Shown: positions 35,136 to 43,789, counted from the stretch's first letter. The stretch is DNA of 64,000 nt from Streptomyces aurantiogriseus (GCF_014649375.1 NZ_BMSX01000014.1:1-64000), one strand, 5' to 3'. The notes: a model not told the origin generated them from the sequence alone. Made by a program: numbers and translations.

Positions 35136-35549
35136 ATGACGATGACGATCACCGAAGCCGACAAGATCCTTTCCGCCTGCTTCGCGCCCTGGGTGCGCGC
35201 TCTGGGCCTGTCCGTCGAAAGCCTCGGAGACGACCGGGCGTTGCTGCGCCTTCCCTGGTCACAGGCGCTGGCGAGGGAGGGTGGGGGGCTGTCGGGGCAG
35301 GCGTTGATGGCGGCCGCGGACACCGCCACCGTGATCGCCGTGTCGGCCGCCCGGGGGGCCTTCGTACCGATGACGACGGTGCAGCAGTCCACCTCGTTCC
35401 AGCGGGCGGTGGCCGATTCGGATGTCCTGATCGAAGCGGTCCTGACCAAGCTGGGCCGCCGGATGGCGTTCGCGGACATCGCGATGACGGCCGAGAGGTC
35501 GGGTGAGCTCGCGGCGCGGGCGAGCACGGTGTACGCGCTCCTGGGCTGA
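35136..35549 (+). CDS. PaaI-type hotdog thioesterase
   Basis: A 137-residue hotdog-fold acyl-CoA thioesterase-like protein with GGGLSGQALMAAADTATVIA (helix with the catalytic-type Asp), PMTTVQQSTSFQRAV and DVLIEAVLTKLGRRMAFADI. Family members hydrolyse phenylacetyl-CoA or other acyl-CoAs. ATG at 35136; no strong ribosome-binding site is evident, and a leaderless mRNA is possible. It is divergent from the S1 protease and followed by the long promoter region of the bacteriocin-like operon; no functional link to either is visible. Confidence 0.82.
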   Translation: MTMTITEADKILSACFAPWVRALGLSVESLGDDRALLRLPWSQALAREGGGLSGQALMAAADTATVIAVSAARGAFVPMTTVQQSTSFQRAVADSDVLIEAVLTKLGRRMAFADIAMTAERSGELAARASTVYALLG

Positions 35550-35999
35550 TACCGACGGTGACCAATCACTGACGGGCCGTTCCGATCAGAGAGCGGAATC
35601 CCTGCTTCAGAGAATCTGCACATCGATTGCCCAAGCGGGTCACGGGAAGCAGGGGTTCTGCACAACTCCACCGAGCCGGCCACGCCATTGGGGCGGGAGT
35701 GTCGGATTCGCCGCGACGGCACCCGCCGCTCATCCGAGCGAACCCCGCCCGAGGTGTGAAGAAGTCGCCGACAAGGCGTGGGCGTGCCTGCACGGTTCAA
35801 CGCTCGTGTGACGCAAGTGCCCTGGTGAGAGCGGTGATTGATTGGCTGCGTCGGCGGTGGACCTGCTTTGATCCATCGCACCGCAAGGGCCGCGGGGTCC
35901 CCGGAAACGGGTGCCCGGCGCCTGCGGTCGCGGCCGTCGTCTGTCCCCAGAGGGGGCCGCTCCCCCTTGTGAGATATCCATATGAAGGGAAGTTCCACC
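35550..35999. promoter_or_regulatory. 450-bp upstream region of the bacteriocin-like operon
   Basis: No convincing gene. GC content drops relative to neighbours. It holds a 9-bp inverted repeat CCCTGCTTC / GAAGCAGGG (35600-35654, 37-base loop, which could also end the thioesterase transcript), two copies of TCTGCACA near it, and a short hairpin AGGGGG-CCGCT-CCCCCT at 35951-35967, just before the precursor ribosome-binding site. I cannot assign a promoter class. Confidence 0.4.
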
Positions 36000-36215
36000 A
36001 TGAACTCCACCCCCCAGGTTGAGACCGTCGAGATCGCCGACGCGGACCTCGACAACGTCTCCGGCGGTCTGTCCGTGAACGCCCTGGGCACCGTCACCGG
36101 CCTGGTGGACGGCGTCGCCCCGGTTTCCGGCCTGCTCGACACGGCCGTCGGCACCGTCGAGGGTGTCACCGGTCTGAACACCGCCCCGGTCACCAACCTG
36201 GTCGCCGGTCTCTGA
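36000..36215 (+). CDS. Double-glycine leader peptide, bacteriocin-like precursor
   Basis: 71 residues. ATG at 36000 is chosen because AAGGGAAG lies seven bases upstream; an in-frame ATG at 35982 has no ribosome-binding site. Residues 1-23 are an acidic leader (VETVEIADADLDNVSGG) ending in the Gly-Gly cleavage site of C39-peptidase transporters. The 48-residue core (24-71) contains only L, S, V, N, A, G, T, D, P and E: no Cys, aromatic, Lys or Arg. It reads as two imperfect 20-residue repeats, GTVTGLVDGVAPVSGLLDTA and GTVEGVTGLNTAPVTNLVAG. Similar peptides are often auto-labelled 'type A2 lantipeptide', but without Cys no lanthionine can form. Product activity is unknown. Confidence 0.85.
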   Translation: MNSTPQVETVEIADADLDNVSGGLSVNALGTVTGLVDGVAPVSGLLDTAVGTVEGVTGLNTAPVTNLVAGL

Positions 36216-36236
36216 TCGCGCCCTTGTGACCCCCTT

Positions 36237-36269
36237 GAGTCCCGGAGCCGTCACCCGGCTCCGGGACTC
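36237..36269 (+). terminator. Strong hairpin between precursor and exporter genes
   Basis: GAGTCCCGGAGCCG (36237-36250), loop TCACC, CGGCTCCGGGACTC (36256-36269): a perfect 14-bp stem 22 bases after the precursor stop. Read-through would supply the exporter genes at lower level, a common way to make peptide in excess of transporter. Confidence 0.75.
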
Positions 36270-36336
36270 TCGGATGCTGTAGAACGCTCCGAACCCCCGA
36301 AGTCCCCGACGGGTTCCGACCGGTGAGGGAAGTCCC

Positions 36337-37143
36337 TTGCAGTTCCGCCAACAGGCCCTCGCCAAGCTCCAGTCGCCCGAGGAACTCGACCTGCCGGTGC
36401 GCTTCGCGCGCCCCCAGGGCTGGCTGGTGCTGTCCGTGACCGTGGTCGCCCTCGCGGCCGCGTCCGTGTGGGCGATGACCGGCTCGGTCGCGTCCACGGT
36501 GAGCGCCCCGGCCGTCCTCACCCACGGCGAGGGCAGCTACATCCTGCAGAGCCCCGCCGCGGGCCAGGTCACCGCCGTGCTCGCCGAGGAGGGCCGGCGG
36601 CTGCCCGCCGGCTCCCCCGTGCTGAAGGTGCGTACGGCCGAGGGCGACACCGTGGTGCGCACGGTCGCCGCGGGCCGGATCACCGCGCTGGCCGCCACCA
36701 TCGGGCAGATCATCTCGACCGGCGCGAACGTCGCCGCCGTGGAGAAGGTCGCCCACGCCGACGACCCGCTGTACGCGACGGTGTACGTCCCGGCGGAGAA
36801 CGCCGCCTCCATCCCGGCCGGCGCGGCCGTCGACCTGACCGTGCAGACCGTGCCGTCCCAGCAGTACGGCGTGCTGCGCGGCCATGTGAAGTCGGTGGAC
36901 CGCACGCCCCAGTCGGCCCAGCAGATCGCCGCGTTCCTCGGCGACAGCCAGCTGGGCGAGCAGTTCACCGAGAAGGGCCGCCCGGTGGCCGTCCTCGTCC
37001 GCCTCGACACCTCCAGGTCGACGAAGAGCGGCTACCGGTGGTCCTCCGCGGACGGGCCGCCGTACGCCCTCACCTCCATGACCATGGCCACGGGCTCGAT
37101 CCGGCTGGCCGATCAGCGTCCCGTCGATTGGCTGCTTCCGTGA
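36337..37143 (+). CDS. HlyD-type membrane fusion protein of an NHLP/NHLM-like export system
   Basis: 268 residues from TTG at 36337 (GAGGGA six bases upstream). One N-terminal transmembrane helix (about 31-50, LVLSVTVVALAAASVWAM) is followed by a biotinyl-lipoyl/barrel-sandwich region (SYILQSPAAGQVTAVLAEEG, RTVAAGRITALAATIGQIIS) and a beta-barrel. This is the compact adaptor form paired with NHLM bacteriocin transporters; it lacks the long coiled coil of Gram-negative HlyD, as expected with no outer membrane. Its stop overlaps the next gene as GTGA. Confidence 0.85.
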   Translation: MQFRQQALAKLQSPEELDLPVRFARPQGWLVLSVTVVALAAASVWAMTGSVASTVSAPAVLTHGEGSYILQSPAAGQVTAVLAEEGRRLPAGSPVLKVRTAEGDTVVRTVAAGRITALAATIGQIISTGANVAAVEKVAHADDPLYATVYVPAENAASIPAGAAVDLTVQTVPSQQYGVLRGHVKSVDRTPQSAQQIAAFLGDSQLGEQFTEKGRPVAVLVRLDTSRSTKSGYRWSSADGPPYALTSMTMATGSIRLADQRPVDWLLP

Positions 37144-39362
37144 CCACCGCGCAGGAGACCCGCGGCAGACGGCGTGCCGCGCCGCCCCGGCGTTCGGTCC
37201 CCAGGAGCCGGGCGAAGGCCGTCCGTACGCCCACCGTGCTCCAGATGGAGGCCGTGGAGTGCGGGGCCGCCTCCCTCGCCATGGTGCTCGGCCACTACGG
37301 CCGGCACGTCCCGCTGGAGGAGCTGCGCATCGCGTGCGGTGTCTCGCGCGACGGCTCGCGGGCGAGCAACCTCCTCAAGGCCGCCCGCAGTTACGGTCTG
37401 ACGGCCAAGGGCATGCAGATGGACCTGGCCGCCCTCGCCGAGGTGAAGGCGCCGGCGATCCTCTTCTGGGAGTTCAACCACTACGTCGTCTACGACGGCA
37501 TGGGCCGCCGCTTCGGCCGCCGGGGCGTGTTCGTCAACGACCCCGGCAAGGGCCGCCGGTTCGTGCCGATGGAGGACTTCGACGGCAGCTTCACCGGCGT
37601 GGTGCTGGTGCTGGAGCCGGGCGAGGGCTTCGAGCGGGGCGGGCGCCGGCCGGGTGTGCTGGGCGCGATGCCGGCCCGGCTGCGCGGTACCGCGGGCACC
37701 CTGCCGGCCGCCGTCCTGGCGAGTCTGCTGCTGGTCCTGGTGGGCGCGGCCGTTCCGGCGCTGAGCCGGACCTACATCGACATGTTCCTGATCGGCGGTC
37801 AGACCTCGCTGCTGGACGTGCTGTTCCTGTCCATGGGCGCGTGCGTCCTGCTCACGGTCGCCCTGACCTGGCTCCAGCAGGCCAACCTCCACCACGGCCG
37901 GATCATCTCCTCGACGCTGTCCAGCGCCCGCTTCCTGCGCCATCTGCTGCGGCTGCCGGTGACCTTCTTCTCCCAGCGCAGCCCGGCCGACCTGGTGCAG
38001 CGACTGCAGTCCAACGACGCCGTGGCCGAGACCCTGGCCCGCGACCTCGCCTCGGCGGGCGTGGACGCGGTGGTCGTCGTCCTGTACGCCGTCCTCCTCT
38101 ACACCTACGACCCGCAGCTGACGTTCGTCGGCATCGGCGTGGCCCTGCTGAACATCGTCGCCATGCGGATCGTCGTCCGGCTGCGCGCGACCCGTACGGC
38201 GAAGCTGCGCGCGGACAACGCGCGGCTGACCAACACGGCGTACACCGGGCTGCAGTTGATCGAGACGATGAAGGCGACCGGCGGGGAGGACGGCTACTTC
38301 CGTAAGTGGGCCGGGCAGCACGCCACCACGCTGGAGGAGCAGCAGCGGCTCGGGGTGCCGAGCGCCTGGCTGGGCGTGGTCGCGCCGACGCTGGCCACGC
38401 TGAACAGCGCGCTGATCCTGTGGATCGGCGGCATGCGGGCGATCGAGGGCCACATCTCGGTGGGTCTGCTGGTCGCCTTCCAGGCGCTGGTCACCCGCTT
38501 CACCGCTCCCCTGACCCGGCTCAACGGCGTCGCGGGCCGTATCCAGGACTTCGCGGCGGACGTGGCGCGGCTGAAGGACGTGGAGAACTTCCGAGCCGAC
38601 CCGCTCTACGACCGCCGGGCAGGCGCCGACTCGACCCGTCGGCTGCACGGGCACGTCGAGCTGCAGAACATCACCTTCGGCTACAGCCCCCTCGACAAGC
38701 CGCTGCTGACCGGCTTCGACCTGAGCGTCGGGCCCGGTCAGCAGGTGGCGCTGGTCGGCGGCTCGGGCAGTGGCAAGTCGACGGTGTCGCGGCTGATCTC
38801 GGGTCTGTACACGCCCTGGGAAGGCGTGATCCGCATCGACGGGCAGCGCCTGGAGGACATCCCGCGCGGCGCCCTGGCCGCCTCCGTCTCCTTCGTCGAC
38901 CAGGAGGTCTTCCTCTTCGAGGGCACCGTCCGCGACAACGTGGCGCTGTGGGACCCGTCGATCCCGGACGACGCCGTGGTCGACGCCCTGGGGGACGCGG
39001 CCCTGTACGACGTCGTGATGCGGCGGCCCGGCGGCATCCACAGCAGGGTCGAGCAGGACGGCCGCAACTTCTCCGGCGGGCAGCGGCAACGCCTGGAGAT
39101 CGCCCGGGCGCTGGTGCGCCGGCCCAGCATCCTCGTCCTGGACGAGGTGACCAGCGCGCTGGACGCGGAGACCGAGCTGGTCGTCATGGACAACCTGCGC
39201 CGGCGCGGCTGCGCGTGCGTGGTGATCGCCCATCGGCTCAGCACGGTCCGCGACAGCGACGAGATCGTCGTCCTGGAGCACGGCACGGTCGTGGAGCGCG
39301 GGCGGCACGAGGAGCTCGTCGCGCGCGGTGGGGCGTACGCGGCGCTGGTCAGGGAGCGGTGA
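37140..39362 (+). CDS. NHLM-type bacteriocin ABC transporter with C39 peptidase domain
   Basis: 740 residues. Residues about 30-160 are a C39 peptidase with Cys41 (VECGAASLAMVLGHYG), His114 (FNHYVVYDG) and Asp134 (VNDPGKG). Residues about 175-470 are the exporter membrane domain, and about 490-735 the ATPase (GGSGSGKST, FSGGQRQR, LVLDEVTSALDAETE, VIAHRLS). It should cut the precursor after Gly-Gly and export the core peptide. The GTG at 37140 overlaps the HlyD stop; one base separates its stop from the next start. All catalytic residues are intact. Confidence 0.92.
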   Translation: MTTAQETRGRRRAAPPRRSVPRSRAKAVRTPTVLQMEAVECGAASLAMVLGHYGRHVPLEELRIACGVSRDGSRASNLLKAARSYGLTAKGMQMDLAALAEVKAPAILFWEFNHYVVYDGMGRRFGRRGVFVNDPGKGRRFVPMEDFDGSFTGVVLVLEPGEGFERGGRRPGVLGAMPARLRGTAGTLPAAVLASLLLVLVGAAVPALSRTYIDMFLIGGQTSLLDVLFLSMGACVLLTVALTWLQQANLHHGRIISSTLSSARFLRHLLRLPVTFFSQRSPADLVQRLQSNDAVAETLARDLASAGVDAVVVVLYAVLLYTYDPQLTFVGIGVALLNIVAMRIVVRLRATRTAKLRADNARLTNTAYTGLQLIETMKATGGEDGYFRKWAGQHATTLEEQQRLGVPSAWLGVVAPTLATLNSALILWIGGMRAIEGHISVGLLVAFQALVTRFTAPLTRLNGVAGRIQDFAADVARLKDVENFRADPLYDRRAGADSTRRLHGHVELQNITFGYSPLDKPLLTGFDLSVGPGQQVALVGGSGSGKSTVSRLISGLYTPWEGVIRIDGQRLEDIPRGALAASVSFVDQEVFLFEGTVRDNVALWDPSIPDDAVVDALGDAALYDVVMRRPGGIHSRVEQDGRNFSGGQRQRLEIARALVRRPSILVLDEVTSALDAETELVVMDNLRRRGCACVVIAHRLSTVRDSDEIVVLEHGTVVERGRHEELVARGGAYAALVRER

Positions 39363-39363
39363 G

Positions 39364-42216
39364 ATGACGGCCGTGCAGGAAGGCGACCACGTTCTCGCCG
39401 CGCTGGGGCAGATGGGCGCCCGCATCGACTGCGCGGGCTTCAGCCGCCTCGACCTCGAAGGCCCGCAGGTGCTGTGGCTGGTCGCGTCCGGCGCGCTGGA
39501 CCTGTTCGCGGTGGACGCCGAACAGCAGGGTCACTGGCACCACTTGGGCCGCCTGGAGGCGGGCTCGCTGCTGTTGGGCCCGGTCGCCGGACCCCAGCAC
39601 ACCCTGGTGGCACGCCCGTTGCGCGACTGCGCCGTCCACCGCATCGGCCTGCGCGAGCTGTACCAGACCGCGAGCACCCAGACGTGGTCCTACGACGAGT
39701 ACGGCAACCCCCAGTACGTGCCGCCGACTTCGAGCCTTCTGGAGTACGCGCTCGCCCTCGGCGTCGGCCGTGGCCTCTCCGTCCTCTTCCAGGCGCCGAT
39801 GGCCACCGAGAAGCCCGCCGACGGCGGGGGCGCCCCCGTGCGAGCGTATTCGAGCACGGGGGAGGACGACGACGTCTTCTGGATGCAGGTGCCGCCCGGC
39901 AGCGTCCAGTACGGCTCGCTGTACGGCGCCGAGGCGGCCGCCGACCTGCTGATGGACCCGGCGGTGTGGCAGTCGATGGTGGATCAGCAGTACCGCCTGC
40001 TGACCACGCTGGACCGCTGGATCGAGCAGCTGGAGCGCACCCACGAGACCCGCACCGCCGACGGCATCAAGGCGGGCGAGGCGGTCCGCGCCCGGGCCGA
40101 CCGGACCCTGCTCGCCTCGATCGGCAGGAAGGCGGGGCAGCGCACCACGTCCGCCGACGCGGACGCCACCTTCGCCGCCTGCAAGCTGGTCGCCGAGGCG
40201 GCCGGCATCACCCTCGCCGAGCCCTCGCGGATGGGCGCCGGCAACGACCGTCTCGACCCGGTCGAGCAGGTCGCCCTCGCCTCCCGCGTGCGCACCCGTG
40301 CCGTACGGCTGGACGGACGCTGGTGGCGGGACGACGTAGGCCCGCTGGTCGGCCACCGGGCGCTGTCCGGGGCGCCCGTCGCGCTGCTGTGGCGGCGCGG
40401 CGGCTATGTCGCCGTCCATCCCGCGACCGGGCGGGAGACGCCGGTGGAGAAGGCGAACGCGGAGGAGTTCGAGCCGCGGGCCGTCATGTTCTACCGGCCG
40501 CTGCCGGAGCGGAAACCGAGTCCGCTCGGCCTTCTCCGCTTCAGCATGCGGGGCACGGGCGGCGATCTGGCGCACCTGCTGCTGAGCGGGCTGGTGACGG
40601 TGGCGATCGGGGCGCTGGTGCCGATCGCCACCGGCAAGGTGCTCGGTGAGTACGTGCCGAAGGCCCAGCAGGGGCTGATCGTCCAGGTGTGTCTGGCGGT
40701 GATGGTCAGCAGCGTGGTGGCGGCGGCCTTCATGCTGTTGCAGAACCTGACGATCCTGCGGCTGGAGGGCCGGATCGAGGCGACGCTCCAGCCGGCCGTG
40801 TGGGACCGGCTGCTCAGGCTGCCGACGAAGTTCTTCGCCGAACGCTCGACCGGCGAACTGGCCAGTGCGGCCATGGGCATCAGCGCCATCCGCCGCCTGC
40901 TCGCGGGACTCGGCCCGTCGGTGGCGCAGTCGGTGACCATCGGCGCCATGAACCTGGGGCTGCTGCTCTGGTACAGCGTCCCGATGGCGCTGGCGGCGAT
41001 CGGCATGCTCGTCGTCATCGCCGCGGTGTTCCTGGGACTGGGGCTGTGGCAGGTGCGCTGGCAGCGGCGGCTGGTGGTCCTGAGCAACAAGCTGAACAAC
41101 CAGGCGTTCCAGACCCTGCGGGGCCTGCCGAAGCTGCGGGTGGCGGCCGCCGAGAACTACGCGTACGCGGCCTGGGCGGAGCGGTTCGCCCGCAGCCGTG
41201 AGCTGCAGCAGCGGCTCGGCCGGATCAAGAACCTCAACACGGTGCTGGGCGCGGTGTACCTGCCGCTGTGTTCGCTGCTGATGTTCATGCTGCTGGCCGG
41301 TCCGGCGCGCGGCGCGCTGTCGGCGGCGGACTTCCTCACCTTCAACACGTCGATGACGATGCTGCTGACCTCGGTCACCTCGCTGACCGGCGCGTTCGTG
41401 TCGGCGGTGGCCGCGCTGCCGCTGTTCGAGGAGATCCGGCCGGTGCTGGAGGCGGCCCCCGAGGTGCGGGCGGCGAGCACCCGGCCGGGCCCGCTGTCCG
41501 GCGCGGTCGAGGCCCGTCGGCTGTCGTTCCGCTACTCCGACGACGGCCCCCTCGTCCTGGACGACGTGTCCTTCGAGGTGCGCCCGGGCGAGTTCGTGGC
41601 GATCGTCGGCCCGAGCGGCTGCGGCAAGTCCACCCTGCTCCGGCTGCTGATCGGCTTCGACCGTCCGGTGTCGGGCAGCGTGCTCTACGACGGCCAGGAC
41701 CTGGCGGCCCTGGACCAGTCGGCCGTACGCCGGCAGTGCGGGGTGGTGCTCCAGCACGCGCAGCCGTTCACGGGCTCGATCCTGGACGTCATCTGCGGCA
41801 CCGAGTCCTACACGCCGGAGGAGGCGATGGCGGCGGCCGAGATGGCGGGGCTCGCGGAGGACATCAAGCGGATGCCGATGGGGCTGCACACGATCGTCTC
41901 CGGCAGCGGGTCGGTCTCGGGCGGTCAGCGCCAGCGGCTGATGATCGCCCAGGCGCTGATCCGCCGGCCGCGCATCCTCTTCTTCGACGAGGCGACCAGC
42001 GCGCTCGACAACGAGACCCAGCGCACGGTCATCGAGAGCACCCGCAAGCTCAACGCGACCCGCATCGTCATCGCCCACCGCCTGTCCACCGTCATGGACG
42101 CCGACCGCGTCGTGGTCATGGAGAACGGCAAGGTCGCCGAACAGGGCCCGCCCGCACAGCTCCTCGCGCACACGAACGGACGGCTGCACGAGCTGGTGCG
42201 ACGGCAGTTGGCCTGA
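39364..42216 (+). CDS. NHLM-type second ABC transporter (permease/ATPase with long N-terminal domain)
   Basis: 950 residues. The N-terminal about 390 residues, including a cupin/cNMP-like region (SRLDLEGPQVLWLVASGALD), contain no peptidase; then an exporter membrane domain (about 400-680) and ATPase (about 710-945; GPSGCGKST, VSGGQRQR, LFFDEATSALDNETQ). This is the partner transporter of NHLP/NHLM systems; in known examples it accompanies the peptidase transporter and may form a heterodimer with it. A palindrome-coded insertion (GGGAPVRAYSSTGED) interrupts the N-terminal region at about residues 155-168. Last gene of the operon. Confidence 0.9.
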   Translation: MTAVQEGDHVLAALGQMGARIDCAGFSRLDLEGPQVLWLVASGALDLFAVDAEQQGHWHHLGRLEAGSLLLGPVAGPQHTLVARPLRDCAVHRIGLRELYQTASTQTWSYDEYGNPQYVPPTSSLLEYALALGVGRGLSVLFQAPMATEKPADGGGAPVRAYSSTGEDDDVFWMQVPPGSVQYGSLYGAEAAADLLMDPAVWQSMVDQQYRLLTTLDRWIEQLERTHETRTADGIKAGEAVRARADRTLLASIGRKAGQRTTSADADATFAACKLVAEAAGITLAEPSRMGAGNDRLDPVEQVALASRVRTRAVRLDGRWWRDDVGPLVGHRALSGAPVALLWRRGGYVAVHPATGRETPVEKANAEEFEPRAVMFYRPLPERKPSPLGLLRFSMRGTGGDLAHLLLSGLVTVAIGALVPIATGKVLGEYVPKAQQGLIVQVCLAVMVSSVVAAAFMLLQNLTILRLEGRIEATLQPAVWDRLLRLPTKFFAERSTGELASAAMGISAIRRLLAGLGPSVAQSVTIGAMNLGLLLWYSVPMALAAIGMLVVIAAVFLGLGLWQVRWQRRLVVLSNKLNNQAFQTLRGLPKLRVAAAENYAYAAWAERFARSRELQQRLGRIKNLNTVLGAVYLPLCSLLMFMLLAGPARGALSAADFLTFNTSMTMLLTSVTSLTGAFVSAVAALPLFEEIRPVLEAAPEVRAASTRPGPLSGAVEARRLSFRYSDDGPLVLDDVSFEVRPGEFVAIVGPSGCGKSTLLRLLIGFDRPVSGSVLYDGQDLAALDQSAVRRQCGVVLQHAQPFTGSILDVICGTESYTPEEAMAAAEMAGLAEDIKRMPMGLHTIVSGSGSVSGGQRQRLMIAQALIRRPRILFFDEATSALDNETQRTVIESTRKLNATRIVIAHRLSTVMDADRVVVMENGKVAEQGPPAQLLAHTNGRLHELVRRQLA
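39826..39862. repeat. Palindromic insert inside the second exporter gene
   Basis: GGGGGCGCCCCC (39826-39837) overlaps a larger inverted repeat CCCCCGTGC / GCACGGGGG (39833-39841 and 39854-39862, 12-base loop). It is translated in frame as GAPVRAYSSTGE in what looks like a surface loop. It has the character of a mobile palindromic (REP-like) element tolerated in coding DNA. Confidence 0.45.
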
Positions 42217-42229
42217 CAACCCTCCCTGC

Positions 42230-42370
42230 TGATCGTGATCGGCGTGGGCCTCGGCCTGGTCGTGCCGCAGCGTTCCGGTGGCCGGCGGGCTTCTTCGCGG
42301 CGGGCGCGGCGATCGCGTTGCTGCTCCACCGCCGCGGCGGTGGCTCGCCGACGCCGGTGGGTAAGCGGAG
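42230..42370 (+). pseudogene. Possible MFS transporter remnant
   Basis: Two short hydrophobic stretches in different frames: PSLLIVIGVGLGLVVP (about 42225-42272) and FRWPAGFFAAGAAIALLLHR (about 42276-42335). They resemble the penultimate and last transmembrane segments of drug/H+ antiporters joined by a deletion and frameshift. There is no start or ribosome-binding site. Evidence is weak and the region may simply be non-coding. Confidence 0.35.
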
Positions 42371-42386
42371 TGCGCCTCTCCGTGAC

Positions 42387-42410
42387 GTATCAGGGCGCCC
42401 GCTTGGGTAC
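42387..42410 (+). promoter_or_regulatory. SigB-type promoter for the Ppx/GppA gene
   Basis: GTAT (42387-42390), 14 bases, GGGTAC (42405-42410), ten bases, then the ATG at 42421. This fits GNNT-N14-16-GGGTAC and predicts a leaderless or nearly leaderless mRNA. Confidence 0.6.
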
Positions 42411-42420
42411 TCGCCCCGTC

Positions 42421-43428
42421 ATGAGAATCAGCGTGCTGGACGTGGGATCTAACACGGTGCGGTTGGTGGTGGCGGACGCACAGGACGGCGTACCGCTGCC
42501 GGTGCACACGGCCAAGTGGCGGCTGCGGCTGTCGGAGCAGGTCAGGCCGGGTGAACCCATCCCCGACGAGTCGGTCGAGCAGCTCGTCGGCGCGGTCGCC
42601 GCCGCGGGCCGCACCGCGACCCGGTGGGGGGCGGCGAGCCCGCTGGCGTTCGCGACCGCCATGGTGCGCGGTGCCCCGAACCGGCGGGAGGTGCTACGCA
42701 CGGTCCACTCACGGACCGGTGTCCCGCTGTGCACCCTGCCGGGCGAGGTGGAAGCCGAGCTGACGTTCCTCGGCGCCCGGCGCTGGATGGGCTGGCGCTC
42801 GGGGCCGCTCGCGCTCATGGACATCGGGGGCGGCTCCTTCGAGGCGGCGTTCGGGCGAGGCCGGCTTCCGGACTTCGTGGCCTCGCTGCCGCTCGGGGCG
42901 GGCCGGCTGACCCACGAGTTCTTCGCCGATCAGGACCCGCCGCCCCCGGAGCTCGTCCACGCGCTGCGGCGCAAGGTGCGCCACCAGCTCCGTGACGTCG
43001 CCGCCCGGATCCGCTGGGAGGGCCCGCGCACCGCGGTGGTCACCTCCCGTACGTTCCAGCAGCTGGGGCGGCTGTGCGGGGCGCCGCCCGGACGCCACGG
43101 ACCGTTCGTCGCGCGCACCCTGGACTCCCGCGAGCTGGGCAGGGCGGTCACCAGGCTGGCCGCCCTGCCCGCTGCCGAACGCGCCCAGCTGCCCGGCATC
43201 TCCGCGCCGCGCGCAGCCCAGAGCCTGGCCGGCGCGGTCGTCGGGCACACGGCGATGAAACTGATCGGCCTGAAGACGGTCACCGTGTGCCCGTGGGCCA
43301 TCCGCGAGGGCGTCCTGCTGCGCCACATCGAGGACGGCGCGTCCTGGTGGGCGGAGGTCACCCGGCTCGCCGAGGAGAACGCGCCCCCGGATCCGGTGCC
43401 CCTGCGCATCGCCTCCGCCAAGAACTGA
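42421..43428 (+). CDS. Ppx/GppA-family exopolyphosphatase
   Basis: 335 residues of the actin-fold Ppx/GppA family. Phosphate-1 motif DVGSNTVRLVVAD at the start and phosphate-2 motif LMDIGGGSFEAAFG near residues 137-150 are intact. Family members degrade polyphosphate or convert pppGpp to ppGpp, both stress metabolites. Length is the short actinobacterial form without the C-terminal HD-like domain. No ribosome-binding site precedes the ATG at 42421; a SigB-type box ten bases upstream explains this. Followed by a small acidic protein gene 29 bases downstream. Confidence 0.88.
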   Translation: MRISVLDVGSNTVRLVVADAQDGVPLPVHTAKWRLRLSEQVRPGEPIPDESVEQLVGAVAAAGRTATRWGAASPLAFATAMVRGAPNRREVLRTVHSRTGVPLCTLPGEVEAELTFLGARRWMGWRSGPLALMDIGGGSFEAAFGRGRLPDFVASLPLGAGRLTHEFFADQDPPPPELVHALRRKVRHQLRDVAARIRWEGPRTAVVTSRTFQQLGRLCGAPPGRHGPFVARTLDSRELGRAVTRLAALPAAERAQLPGISAPRAAQSLAGAVVGHTAMKLIGLKTVTVCPWAIREGVLLRHIEDGASWWAEVTRLAEENAPPDPVPLRIASAKN

Positions 43429-43457
43429 CCCGACGCCCCGTGTGAAAGGGACTCTCC

Positions 43458-43649
43458 GTGTCCGACGACGCCCAGCACTCCGAAGCAGAGCACGACCGCC
43501 CCAGGACCGCCCTCGAAGAGGTGATGCGGGAGATAGAGGACGCCGAACGCCGCGCCGACGACCAGCAGGCGGAGCGACGCCACAACGGTGAGGCCGGTGA
43601 GGCCATCACCCCCAACACCCGTGCGGAGGAGGAGTCCCGGGGCGACTGA
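43458..43649 (+). CDS. Small highly charged hypothetical protein
   Basis: 63 residues, rich in Glu, Asp and Arg, predicted largely helical (ALEEVMREIEDAERRADDQQ) with a disordered tail. GTG at 43458 has AAAGGGA six bases upstream. It lies 29 bp after the Ppx/GppA gene and is probably cotranscribed. No domain is recognised; amphipathic charged helices of this kind occur in small stress-related proteins, but that is not evidence of function. Confidence 0.6.
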   Translation: MSDDAQHSEAEHDRPRTALEEVMREIEDAERRADDQQAERRHNGEAGEAITPNTRAEEESRGD

Positions 43650-43789
43650 CACCCGGGGGCGGGCCGGGCGGCAAGGCCGGGCTCACGCCGCCGCTCCGCC
43701 CGACGGGCGGCGCCACCGGCGTGAGCCCGGCAAAGCCCGCCCGGCCGGGCGGTGCCCCCAGCGGCCGCTCGGCCGGTGCCCGGGCGACG

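Noticed and set aside
35982..35999. An ATG at 35982 as the precursor start
   Set aside because: No ribosome-binding site precedes it, whereas AAGGGAAG is correctly spaced for the ATG at 36000.
36000..36215. The precursor as a lanthipeptide or thiopeptide
   Set aside because: The core has no Cys, and no LanM/LanB/YcaO/radical-SAM gene is present nearby.
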